Source of the DNA: Luteimonas galliterrae
GTDB lineage: Bacteria > Pseudomonadota > Gammaproteobacteria > Xanthomonadales > Xanthomonadaceae
Length of the DNA: 64,000 bases
Direction: 5' to 3'
NCBI RefSeq assembly: GCF_023374055.1
Contig: NZ_JAMBEP010000001.1
Span: 1,922,001 to 1,986,000, forward strand
Within the stretch, counting starts at the first letter, position 1; each line of letters begins with the position of its first letter. The notes under the pieces are model-generated. The model saw nothing but the letters and a program-made list of their open reading frames with translations, was not told the DNA's origin and did not search any database. Positions 52,000 to 59,729 of the stretch are shown in pieces. Position numbers and translations under genes: made by a program.

Positions 52000-53064
52000 A
52001 TGAAGGGACGGACGAAACGAGCATGGTGGCTCGCCATGGCGCTGGCGATTCCCGCCGCAGCGCAGGCGCAGATCGATCTGACGACCCTCGATCGCGAGAT
52101 GACCGGCCCGCGCACGCAGGTGCTGGTGCTGGGCACCATGCACCTGAGCCAGATGCCCGACACGTTCAAACCCGCATCGCTGGATCCGTTGCTGGACCGG
52201 TTGGCGGCCTACGGCCCGCAGATCATCACCATCGAAGCGATTTCCGGCGAAGGTTGCGATCTCGCCGCGCGCCATCCCACGGTGTACGGGCCGGACTTCT
52301 GCGCCGATACCGACGCGGCGAAGGCCGCGACCGGCATGGAAGTGCCCGCCGCGATCGCCGAGGCGAACAAGACGCTCGCGGCCTGGCCCGCGCAGCCGAC
52401 GCCGGCGCAGCGGCGGCGCCTGGCCGCGCTGTTCCTGGCGGCCAACGACCGCACATCGGCCTACGTGCAGTGGCTGCAACTGCCCGAGGCGGAACGCCGC
52501 GCGGGCGACGGTTTGGACGCCGCGCTGGTGGCGATGCTCGAGAAGCTCGCCACGAAAAACAACGAGAACTACCAGATCGCCGCACGCCTGGCCGCGCGCC
52601 TGGGCCTGCAGCGCGTCCATGCCGTCGACGACCATACCGGCGACAACATCCAGATCGCGGACACGGAAGCGAAAGCCTTCGGCCAGGCGATCAGCCAGGC
52701 CTGGAAGTCGGGTCGGGCCGAACTCGACCGCGCCGAGGCGCAGGAGAAGACGCTGTCCGAAAGCCGCGACCTGCTGCCGCTGTACCGCTTCCTCAACCGT
52801 CCCGACAATCTACGGATTCGCGCCGACGTCAACGCCGGCGCGGCGATGCGCGCGGAATCGCCGCAGCACTATCCGCAGATCTGGGTCGCCGGCTGGGAGA
52901 TCCGCAATCTGCGCATGGTGGCCAATATCCACCAGACGTTCCGGGAACGTCCCGGCGCCCGCGTCCTGTCCGTCGTCGGCGCTTCGCACAAGCCATGGTT
53001 CGACAGCTGGTTGGGGCAAATGCAGGGCGTGGAAATCGTGGATGCGGAGCGGGTGCTGAGGTGA
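52000..53064 (+). CDS. DUF5694-family secreted protein
   Basis: A 354-residue protein with a signal peptide (WWLAMALAIPAAAQAQ). The body opens with TQVLVLGTMHLSQMPDTFKP, then LDPLLDRLAAYGPQIITIEA. An H/E pair of this kind (GTMHL and IIxIE) is shared with the TraB/GumN-like fold, to which DUF5694 is related. The end has RMVANIHQTF and VVGASHKPWF, matching the family closing motif. It is probably a periplasmic hydrolase-like protein of unknown activity. GGAG precedes the ATG at 52000. Confidence 0.85.
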   Translation: MKGRTKRAWWLAMALAIPAAAQAQIDLTTLDREMTGPRTQVLVLGTMHLSQMPDTFKPASLDPLLDRLAAYGPQIITIEAISGEGCDLAARHPTVYGPDFCADTDAAKAATGMEVPAAIAEANKTLAAWPAQPTPAQRRRLAALFLAANDRTSAYVQWLQLPEAERRAGDGLDAALVAMLEKLATKNNENYQIAARLAARLGLQRVHAVDDHTGDNIQIADTEAKAFGQAISQAWKSGRAELDRAEAQEKTLSESRDLLPLYRFLNRPDNLRIRADVNAGAAMRAESPQHYPQIWVAGWEIRNLRMVANIHQTFRERPGARVLSVVGASHKPWFDSWLGQMQGVEIVDAERVLR

Positions 53065-53080
53065 TTCCAGCCAGAACTGC

Positions 53081-53399
53081 TCCTTAGCGTAAATCCGCAA
53101 AAGCCACGTCACCCATAGGCTGCGGATCAAAATCTAGTGCCTGCGTAAGAAGGTCATCCACGACGAAAGCCGGACCGCTGGCGGACTTCAGGCGCGACGC
53201 ATCGCACCGCAGTTCAGGCCCTTTCTTGGGTTACTTTCTTTGGGCCAGCAAAGAAAGTGACCCGCGCGCAGCGCGGAAGCCTTTGTCCATGGCGCGAGTC
53301 GCAGCGCAAGCGGCGAGGACGCGAGCCTGGATCCCGGCCTTCGCCGGGATGACGGCTGAGGAGCAAGAGCAAGATGGGTCCCTTCGCTGGGATGACGGC
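53081..53399. repeat. Long interspersed intergenic repeat, copy B
   Basis: About 320 bp that matches 20663-20994 in reverse orientation, with scattered differences and small indels. The hairpin GGGTTACTTTCTTTG / CAAAGAAAGTGACCC lies at 53228-53263. The end nearest the tandem array carries dRS3-like palindromes (CTGGATCCCGGCCTTCGCCG, about 53327-53354). Confidence 0.8.
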
Positions 53400-53489
53400 T
53401 TAAGAGCGAAGGGCTTAAGAGCGAACGGCTTAAGAGCGAACGGCTTAAGAGCGAACGGCTTAAGAGCGAACGGCTTAAGAGCGAAGAGC
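53400..53489. repeat. Tandem array of 15-bp units (6 copies)
   Basis: Six consecutive 15-bp units, consensus TTAAGAGCGAACGGC, varying in the last bases of the first and sixth. It abuts repeat copy B just as the 14-bp array abuts copy A, and its reverse complement resembles that array's unit (compare GCTCTTAA with GCTCTTAG). Confidence 0.9.
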
Positions 53490-53710
53490 AGCGGAGAGAG
53501 ATACCGCCCTAGAATCCTGGTGGCTCCAGAGGCGGCAGGACCGGCGAGAGGCACGGGTGCACGCCGCTTGTCCGAGCTATCGCACCACCTGGGACGTTAT
53601 GGATTCCATTGTCGATTCCGGCCAGCGTCGTTCGTCGTACCCATAACGGGCCGCAAGCAGCCGAACAGGCCGGCCTTGTCCCCATCGACCCAACGAAAGG
53701 AGAAACCGCG

Positions 53711-54112
53711 ATGTCCAAGATGATCTTCATCAACCTGCCCGTGAAGGACCTGGCCGCCTCGACCCGCTTCTACGAGGCGATCGGCTGCACGAAGAACGAG
53801 CAATTCAGCGACCAGAACGCCTCGTCGATGGTCTGGTCGGACGCGATCGTCTTCCAGCTGCTAGCACGGGAGTACTACGCGACCTTCACCAAAAAGCCCA
53901 TCGCCGACGCGCATGCGGCCAGCCCCGCCCTGTTCGCGCTGTCGCGCGACAGCCGCGAAGAGGTCGACGCCATCGTCGAAGCCGCCAAATCGGCCGGCGG
54001 CAAGATCGACGTACGCGAGCCCCAGGATCTGGGCTTCATGTACCTGCGCACTTTCGAGGATCCGGACGGCAACACGTTCGAGCCGGCGTGGATGAACCTC
54101 GAAGCGATGTAA
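53711..54112 (+). CDS. VOC-family protein
   Basis: A 133-residue single-domain VOC protein starting MSKMIFINLPVKDLAASTRF. Landmarks are YEAIGCTKNEQFSDQNASSM, QLLAREYYATFTKKP, and the C-terminal FEDPDGNTFEPAWMNLEAM. It belongs to the branch without the first metal histidine (N-L-P-V at that place), usually annotated only as glyoxalase-like; the reaction is unknown. AAAGGAG lies 8 bases before the ATG. Confidence 0.87.
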   Translation: MSKMIFINLPVKDLAASTRFYEAIGCTKNEQFSDQNASSMVWSDAIVFQLLAREYYATFTKKPIADAHAASPALFALSRDSREEVDAIVEAAKSAGGKIDVREPQDLGFMYLRTFEDPDGNTFEPAWMNLEAM

Positions 54113-54432
54113 GGCGCAGGCCGCGCAGGTCATCGCTCCGCATAGGTTAGGAGAACTGCGGCATCACCGCGCCGGGCCGGCGATCGGTCGGCGCACCCGC
54201 CGTCGCTTTGCATGTTCGCTGCCATCGCGCGCCCTCCCGTCCAGGTTGTCGGCGCGCCCACTACGCCGCACCAGTCTCGTCCTGCGGAATCCGCTCCGAA
54301 ATCCCGCCAGGCCCGCCAATTCATCGGCCCTGCGCGGGTTAGACTGGTTGCGCGGCCAGGGCGAAGGACCCTGGATTTCGCCGGGAACCGCGGGGAGCGC
54401 GTACCCGTCATACCTACATCAGGGGAAAATGC
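54113..54432. other. 320-bp intergenic region, nothing recognised
   Basis: Between the VOC and TPR genes. Both strands have short frames, but none has a signal, a ribosome-binding site or a recognisable motif. The last bases (AGGGGAAA at about 54421-54428) are the probable ribosome-binding site of the TPR gene. Confidence 0.6.
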
Positions 54433-54963
54433 ATGAAGCTACGCATCGCCGCGGCGGCCGCCGCGATCTTTTTCGTCGCCGGCATCGGCGTCGGTTACGG
54501 CGCAAAGCTGCGCCCCACGCCGCAGACCTATCGCGACAAGGCGCCGCAGGAAGCCGCCCAGGCGCTGCTGCTCATCGCGCAGGCGCAATCCGGCAAGAAC
54601 GGCAGTTGGGAACGCATCGGCGCGGGCCGGGTGTACTACCTGGGCGGCTTCAAGGCGCAGGGCCAGGAAATCTTCGACCACATCTTCAACGGCAAGCACG
54701 AAGACAGCGACGAGTACCGCATCGCCCGCGTATACGCCGAAGCCGGCGATTGGCAGAAGGCCAAGCCGATCTTCGACCGCTATCTCACCAAGAACCCGAA
54801 GGATGCCCGCGCCTTCGCCGAAGTGGCCGCGCGTTACCTGCTGCAGGGCGACCGCACGACCGCCGAACAACTGTTCGACCGCGCGATCGACCTCGACGAC
54901 GAAGATCCTTGGGTCACCGAGCCGATGGCCGGCGCCTACCTGGGCGTGAAGCCGCAGGAGTAA
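54433..54963 (+). CDS. Membrane-anchored or exported TPR protein
   Basis: A 176-residue protein. The N-terminal hydrophobic segment (AAAAAIFFVAGIGVGYGAKL) is a signal or anchor. The rest is made of helical pairs matching tetratricopeptide repeats: EIFDHIFNGKHEDSDEYRIA, RVYAEAGDWQKAKPIFDRYL, TKNPKDARAFAEVAARYLLQ and AEQLFDRAIDLDDEDPWVTE. TPRs mediate protein-protein contacts; the partner is unknown. Confidence 0.8.
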   Translation: MKLRIAAAAAAIFFVAGIGVGYGAKLRPTPQTYRDKAPQEAAQALLLIAQAQSGKNGSWERIGAGRVYYLGGFKAQGQEIFDHIFNGKHEDSDEYRIARVYAEAGDWQKAKPIFDRYLTKNPKDARAFAEVAARYLLQGDRTTAEQLFDRAIDLDDEDPWVTEPMAGAYLGVKPQE

Positions 54964-55027
54964 ATGGCCGTAGGGCGATTTGCCGCGATCGTGATATGGC
55001 GGAATCCACGGATTCCGCCCGCGCCCT

Positions 55028-56374
55028 TCAGTAGATTCTCACATCGTAACCCAGGGCCTTCAGGGCTTTGCTGGTGCGACCGTTCCTGGGCGGCGAAAGC
55101 TCTGGACGCGCCCAGCCCGCGACCTCGGCAATCGAGTTCAGGCCATAGTGGGGCAGCACATACTCACGATCCTTGGCGGCGACGTAGATCCTCCGCCAAA
55201 GCTCGGAATCCGCTCCGCCGTAGAGCACGAACTCGAGGAGCTGCAGCACGCCCCAGCCTTTCCTGTTCTTTCGCCGCATCAGCCAGTCGGCGAAAAGCGG
55301 TATCCTTTCTTGAAGCGGCATGTACGAAATTTCGGGGCGCCCCAGCGTCGCCAAATCCATCTTTGCGATGTGATCGGTCGTGGCATGGGTGTACTCGCAC
55401 ACCCTCGCGAACTCCAGCTCCGACAAGCCGATGATCCGCTCCCTGGCCAACATTTCGCGGATTCCTTCGGCCTTGACGTAAAGATTCTCGTCTTCGCCCG
55501 ACGGCGCCGCCGCGGTTTGCTGCCACCATGAAAGCGCGGCTTGCGTGGCGAGCTTCGGATTCGCCTTGTTCTTGAGAAAATAGGTTTGGTAGGGCTTGCT
55601 GTTGCGATCGCCCACCTGGTTGTAGTAGTAGGCGTGCAGGAACTGATCCACTTCCCAGTTCACCGGCGTTCCCGCCCTCAGCCAGGACGGCGTGAAGTCC
55701 CTCAAGCTGACGCCGATGGACCGCAGGGTAGTCAAGGTTTCATGCCACTCCTTCCTGAAATTCTCCATGCGCCTGTCGACGACCTTCGTGGAGTCCAGGA
55801 ACTGCGGCCCTTTCCAAACCGGGACCGTTCTGGATGCCTTGCCGATGTCATCGACTCCGCGACGCTCCTTGTCGATCCTCTCGAGCTCTGCGATGACCTC
55901 TTCGCTTAGAGGAAACGCTTCCTTGAGCTCGGTCAGGCCGTCGAAGAACTCTTCCAACTGGAGCGCGACGCCGGAGCCCTGCAGCTCCGCTTCCGTCAAG
56001 AACAGTCCGGCTTCGATGTTCGTCATCCACGCTCGATCCGAAAGGTTCGCAGAGCCGATGTATGCTCCGAATCCTTTCCACCAAATCACCTTGCTGTGCA
56101 GGCAGTCGGGGATGAGCCTGCAGAATATGTTGTCTTTATGGTGGCGGAGAATCCGCCTCAACAAAGGTATGGTCACCGGAACCGTGTGGTCGTACCGCAT
56201 CCAAAGGTCGAGCCTGGATCCGTTTCTCAAGCAGTTCGAGATGAAATCGTCTTTCTCGTTATTGGAATGCGATCCATAGGCAATGGCCGCAAGCACTTCG
56301 CCTACTTCGTGCTCGGCCCCCGGCATGCAGTTGCCCAGATAGTCGCCATTCAATCCATTCGCGATGAGTTTCAT
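55028..56374 (-). CDS. Phospholipase D-like domain protein with a single HKD-type motif
   Basis: A 448-residue protein with somewhat lower GC (about 58-60%) than its neighbours. Near residue 93 it has DCLHSKVIWWKGFGAYIGSA, then NLSDRAW: H93-x-K95 followed by G-S-x-N, a PLD-type half-site. Only one such motif is present, so an active enzyme would need a dimer. The rest (about 150-448) has no family I recognise, with ERLARER-like helical parts and AEVAGWARPELSPPRNGRTS at the end. PLD-like proteins include nucleases and defence effectors; which applies is unknown. The ATG at 56374 is preceded by GGGGGG. Confidence 0.72.
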   Translation of the reverse strand: MKLIANGLNGDYLGNCMPGAEHEVGEVLAAIAYGSHSNNEKDDFISNCLRNGSRLDLWMRYDHTVPVTIPLLRRILRHHKDNIFCRLIPDCLHSKVIWWKGFGAYIGSANLSDRAWMTNIEAGLFLTEAELQGSGVALQLEEFFDGLTELKEAFPLSEEVIAELERIDKERRGVDDIGKASRTVPVWKGPQFLDSTKVVDRRMENFRKEWHETLTTLRSIGVSLRDFTPSWLRAGTPVNWEVDQFLHAYYYNQVGDRNSKPYQTYFLKNKANPKLATQAALSWWQQTAAAPSGEDENLYVKAEGIREMLARERIIGLSELEFARVCEYTHATTDHIAKMDLATLGRPEISYMPLQERIPLFADWLMRRKNRKGWGVLQLLEFVLYGGADSELWRRIYVAAKDREYVLPHYGLNSIAEVAGWARPELSPPRNGRTSKALKALGYDVRIY

Positions 56375-56658
56375 GCCACCCCCCGGAAGCGACGGATTGT
56401 TCGCTGTCCCGCTTCGCACCGCAACTTCGCCGCGCTGTAGCGCCGTGCCGGCAGACAGGCAAGAGCGTGCGCAAACGAAGCGAGCGGTCGGCGCCGATCA
56501 CGCGCGTGGCGGAAACCGTTTCGCGGGTTCCGCCCGGTCGCCCTGGGGTCTGTCCTAGGTATCACGGCCCCATGTGAGCTGCTAATTTGCGCCTGTTGAA
56601 AACGTTTACATCGAAAGGGTGGCCGCCTGCGCGGCGCCTTCCATAAGGAGCGTTTCCC

Positions 56659-57618
56659 ATGGCCGACCCCAGTTCCGGCGTATCCGGGAATTGCGGCAAT
56701 TCAGCCGCCCACGATGCGGCGAATGCGCAAGACACACAGGCTGCCAACGAAACCACCGAAGCGCAGCTGGCCGACGCAGCCGCAGCTGTAAATGCCGCAC
56801 CGACGCCAGCTGTCACTCAGGTCAACCCGGCGCCCGTTGATATGACGCTGTCGCCGAGCACACTCTCCCAGCTCAGTGCGATGTCGGTGTCCGCGCCGAC
56901 GTTGGATTTTTCGTCGGTGACATCGCTGGGCGGCATTCCTTCCGGCCTCAGTTATGCCGATGTCGCTGCGGCCGCGCCTACGCCCGCGCAGCCATCCATC
57001 CAGGAAATGAATGCTTTCTCCCCGAGCTTCAGCATCACCGGATTCAACACCGCCAACATCGAGGCGACCAATCTCGCCAGCATCTCGGTGAACGCCGGCT
57101 TGGCCTACAACGGCATGGTCGATGCGGGCACTTTCGACGCCAGCCTGCAGGCCAGGATGGGGCTCGAGCCGCCCAGCGTCACGGCCGCCGCGCACCTCGG
57201 ATACAAGGCCGACGTGAATACGATCGGCGGGCTCAATGCGATGAGCCTGGATTTCACCGCAGGCCCCTTCGGCACCGCGGCGGAGCCGACTTATGGCTTG
57301 TCGGGCAGCGTGAGCACCAGCCTGACCGATGTCGACAGGTTCACCGCCAGCGCGGCCGCGAACTTCAACTCGAACGGCTTCACGAACGGCAGCGCCACCG
57401 CCGACTTCACCCACGATTTCTCCGAAACCCTCAGCGGCACCGCCAAGGCGACCGTCAACTTCAACGCCGACGCCGTCACCAGCGTCATCGGCGAGGGCCA
57501 GCTCAACTACAAGGGGATCAACGGCGCCACGATCGGTCTCACCGGCAGGGGCACCTATGATGCGGTCACTGGCGACACCACCGGCTTCTTCGGTGGCCGG
57601 GCCAGTTGGAAGTTCTAG
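56659..57618 (+). CDS. Ala/Ser/Thr-rich protein with a barrel-like C-terminus, unknown
   Basis: A 319-residue protein of low-complexity composition. It starts MADPSSGVSGNCGNSAAHDA, with no classical signal peptide. The middle (about 60-150) has repeats of short hydroxylated strands. The C-terminal half (about 160-319) alternates in a beta-barrel-like way: LSGSVSTSLTDVDRFTASAA, then LSGTAKATVNFNADAVTSVI and GLTGRGTYDAVTGDTTGFFG, ending in ASWKF with a C-terminal Phe. Its N-terminus resembles that of the protein at 57976. I know no family. An AAGGAG site lies 12 bases before the ATG. Confidence 0.6.
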   Translation: MADPSSGVSGNCGNSAAHDAANAQDTQAANETTEAQLADAAAAVNAAPTPAVTQVNPAPVDMTLSPSTLSQLSAMSVSAPTLDFSSVTSLGGIPSGLSYADVAAAAPTPAQPSIQEMNAFSPSFSITGFNTANIEATNLASISVNAGLAYNGMVDAGTFDASLQARMGLEPPSVTAAAHLGYKADVNTIGGLNAMSLDFTAGPFGTAAEPTYGLSGSVSTSLTDVDRFTASAAANFNSNGFTNGSATADFTHDFSETLSGTAKATVNFNADAVTSVIGEGQLNYKGINGATIGLTGRGTYDAVTGDTTGFFGGRASWKF

Positions 57619-57732
57619 CGTGCAAGGGGGTTAACGCGATGTCTTGGAGCGAATCGTCGATCGGTTAGTCCGTGACGTTGGGGTTCACCCGAATCTGCGG
57701 CCACGGCCGAAAATATAAGGAGGAATTTCGAA

Positions 57733-57951
57733 ATGCGCATGAGACATCTGCTGCTGGGGCTCGCCTTGGCGAGCGCCGCCACTATCGCGTCGGCCGCAGG
57801 AGGAAAACTGCCTCCTCCGGGCTGGGTGTACACCTATTTCGAGAACGGCCAGGTCGTCGGCCGGGCGGTGCATAACCCGTGCACCGGCGAGATCACCGTC
57901 ACGGGTACGGTAACCGGCGACCACACCGGCGATCAAACGGTCAGTTGCTGA
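57733..57951 (+). CDS. Small secreted protein (DUF6289-like)
   Basis: A 72-residue exported peptide. It has a signal peptide (MRMRHLLLGLALASAATIASA), then GGKLPPPGWVYTYFENGQVV and NPCTGEITVTGT, ending in QTVSC. The Y-T-Y-F/Y-x-x-x-G-x-V-V-G pattern and terminal cysteines resemble DUF6289 small secreted peptides, but the assignment is weak. AAGGAGG lies 10 bases before the ATG. It sits between two proteins of unknown function that share an N-terminal tag. Confidence 0.6.
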   Translation: MRMRHLLLGLALASAATIASAAGGKLPPPGWVYTYFENGQVVGRAVHNPCTGEITVTGTVTGDHTGDQTVSC

Positions 57952-57975
57952 CGCTACATTGAAGGGATGATTTTT

Positions 57976-58446
57976 ATGGTGGATTCCGCTTCCGGCGCCT
58001 CGGGCGCAGACGGCTCAAATTCTGCAAACGCGAACTCGGGATCCAGTGATCCGTCCGCGGCCGAAAATCAAGCGAACGTCGACAAAGCCGTAGACGCTGC
58101 AAAGACAGCCGCCGAGGCAGCAGCGGATGCCGTTAGGGCTTGCAACGATCCCGCAGCCGCGCAGGCCGCCGCCGACAAAGCAAAGGCTGCCGCCGAGACG
58201 GCACACCAGGCAGCAGAGGCGGTAGTCAACTCCAATAATGGCCTCGGCCCCGGAGACGGATCGCATGAGACTTCCGACAATGCCGCAGTGAATGCCAGCC
58301 AGTCGGCCCGTGATGCGCAGGCCGCCGCCGACCGCGCAAAGGCGTCAGGCTGCGAAGGGGTCCCGACGTCGCAGTCGCAGCCCGTGTCCCCCACCCAGGG
58401 GCTGGCGCTGGGTACGATCAATCAGCTCGGCGGAATCTGGTCGTAA
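57976..58446 (+). CDS. Ala-rich helical protein, unknown
   Basis: A 156-residue protein starting MVDSASGASGADGSNSANAN. Long Ala/Lys/Asp helical stretches follow (DKAVDAAKTAAEAAADAVRA and AAQAAADKAKAAAETAHQAA), typical of coiled-coil or LEA-like sequence. The end is PTQGLALGTINQLGGIW. The start at 57976 is preferred over 57967 because GAAGGG then has normal spacing. No family known. Its N-terminal tag resembles that of the protein at 56659. Confidence 0.6.
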   Translation: MVDSASGASGADGSNSANANSGSSDPSAAENQANVDKAVDAAKTAAEAAADAVRACNDPAAAQAAADKAKAAAETAHQAAEAVVNSNNGLGPGDGSHETSDNAAVNASQSARDAQAAADRAKASGCEGVPTSQSQPVSPTQGLALGTINQLGGIWS

Positions 58447-58528
58447 ACGCGAGTTGGATCGCCCTGGCTCGCTGCGGCGCTTCGTGGTCCGCGATGTTGA
58501 GGTTTCGCCCAGTCTGCGCTCCTTTAAG

Positions 58529-58550
58529 ACCCCTGGATCGCTCCAGGGGT
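58529..58550. terminator. Hairpin between convergent genes, probable terminator
   Basis: ACCCCTGGA (58529-58537), loop TCGC, TCCAGGGGT (58542-58550): a perfect 9-bp stem between the stops of the genes at 57976 (plus) and 58568 (minus). U-tails are short on both sides (CTTAAA on the minus side), so it may act in both directions with modest strength. Confidence 0.6.
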
Positions 58551-58567
58551 CCGAACCGCGATTTCTC

Positions 58568-58897
58568 TCAGATGTCTTGCGCCGTGCAACGCGCGCGCGC
58601 GCTCGCCGAACCTGCCACCTGGCCGTTCAGCACGTAATTCACCTTAATGTTGATGAATCCCGGCTTGCGCGGGCAATAAAAACGACAGACTTCTTTGTTG
58701 GCGCAACTGGCCGGGAAAATAGCGTCCGTTCCCGTCGTCGTAGCCTGCCATGCGATCGAGTTATAAGAGATGCCCGTGGCATCCGAAAAGCAAAGATTGC
58801 TCGGCTCGCACGCGATCGTCACCGATTGCGCATTCGCCACCTTCGGCGCCAACGCCAGTGCGCCCAATACAGCCAACACTCCTAGAATATTGCGCAT
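58568..58897 (-). CDS. Small secreted disulfide-rich protein, unknown
   Basis: A 109-residue exported protein with a signal peptide (GVLAVLGALALAPKVANAQ). The mature part has six cysteines (IACEPSNLCFSD, SCANKEVCRFYCPRK and ARCTAQDI), suggesting three disulfides, and an Ig-like strand pattern (GFINIKVNYVLNGQVAGSAS). No family recognised. It converges on the cluster at 56659-58446. The 290 bp upstream (58898-59187) hold no gene, but include a hairpin GTCGGGGG-TTTCG-CCCCCGAC (59148-59168) before the next gene. Confidence 0.65.
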   Translation of the reverse strand: MRNILGVLAVLGALALAPKVANAQSVTIACEPSNLCFSDATGISYNSIAWQATTTGTDAIFPASCANKEVCRFYCPRKPGFINIKVNYVLNGQVAGSASARARCTAQDI

Positions 58898-59187
58898 CTT
58901 CCATGCTCCATGCTGTTAAAGGTTGCGGCCCCATGCCGCAGGCCGAATATAGCAGCGCGGCGGCTCGGGCAAGACCGCAGGCCGCACACTTTGCGATGTC
59001 GCTCTGCTGCTCCTGGGAATTTTGAGTGCGCCATGTCGGGGTTTCACCCGGCTTACGCCGCCCCCGTCGCGGGATAGATCGCTCATCGGCAAGTTGGTGA
59101 TAGCGGGCTTCACCCCGGCCTACCGCGCCCTTCGGTAAGTTCGCTACGTCGGGGGTTTCGCCCCCGACCTGGCGAACGAGGTGCTTT

Positions 59188-59679
59188 ATGAAGGCGGAGA
59201 TCACAAAGCCACCGGTTGCGAAAACCGAGATGCTGATACGAAAGCCCGTCGCAGACGTGTTCGAAGCTTTCGTCGACCCTGCTATTACGACCCGCTTCTG
59301 GTTCACGAAAAGCAGCGGCCGGCTCGAGGCCGGTCGTGAAGTCAGGTGGGATTGGGAGATGTACGGCGCATCCACATCGGTGCTCGCCAAGATCGTCGAA
59401 CCCGGCAAACGCATCGTGATCGAATGGGACGGATACAGCGGCCGCACGACGGTGGAGTGGACGTTTTCCTCACGCGAAGACGAAACGACCTATGTCGTCG
59501 TCACGGAGTCCGGCTGGACCGGCGACGGAGACAAGCTGGTCGAGTATGTCGCCGAGTCGACCCAAGGGTTCACTTGGACGCTGGCGGGCCTCAAGGCTTT
59601 CCTCGAGCACGGCGTCGAATTGAATCTCGTGGCGGACAAGAACCCGGATGGGCACGTGGCTGGTTGGCGTCGGGCCTGA
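59188..59679 (+). CDS. SRPBCC/AHSA1-family protein
   Basis: A 163-residue START-like protein. It opens KAEITKPPVAKTEMLIRKPV, then VADVFEAFVDPAITTRFWFT, RWDWEMYGASTSVLAKIVEP and VIEWDGYSGRTTVEWTFSSR. The long C-terminal helix is STQGFTWTLAGLKAFLEHGV. Typical AHSA1 pattern; the ligand is unknown. A hairpin (59148-59168) ends 19 bases before the ATG and AGGTG lies 9 bases before it. The next gene, on the other strand, converges on it. Confidence 0.88.
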   Translation: MKAEITKPPVAKTEMLIRKPVADVFEAFVDPAITTRFWFTKSSGRLEAGREVRWDWEMYGASTSVLAKIVEPGKRIVIEWDGYSGRTTVEWTFSSREDETTYVVVTESGWTGDGDKLVEYVAESTQGFTWTLAGLKAFLEHGVELNLVADKNPDGHVAGWRRA

Positions 59680-59729
59680 CGCCGACGGTAGGCCGATTGG
59701 CTGCATCCACCCAGCGCCAGGCCGCGCCG

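Larger units (their letters stand above)
53065..53710. other. 645-bp gene-free region carrying an inverted copy of the 20.7-kb repeat
   Basis: No gene is supported. It contains the long repeat copy B (53081-53399), then the 15-bp tandem array (53400-53489), and then about 220 bp of unstructured sequence ending at the ribosome-binding site AAAGGAG of the VOC gene. Frames running through the array encode PFALK repeats, an artefact of the 15-bp period. Confidence 0.8.

Noticed and set aside
53231-53554. Frame encoding PFALK repeats across the 15-bp tandem array
   Set aside because: A 15-bp period is always readable as a five-residue repeat; there is no start signal, and the same array type at 20.5 kb has a 14-bp period that breaks any frame.
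54246-55034. 262-codon plus-strand frame over the TPR gene
   Set aside because: Shadow of the TPR gene in another frame; the 54433-54963 frame has the signal segment and the repeats.
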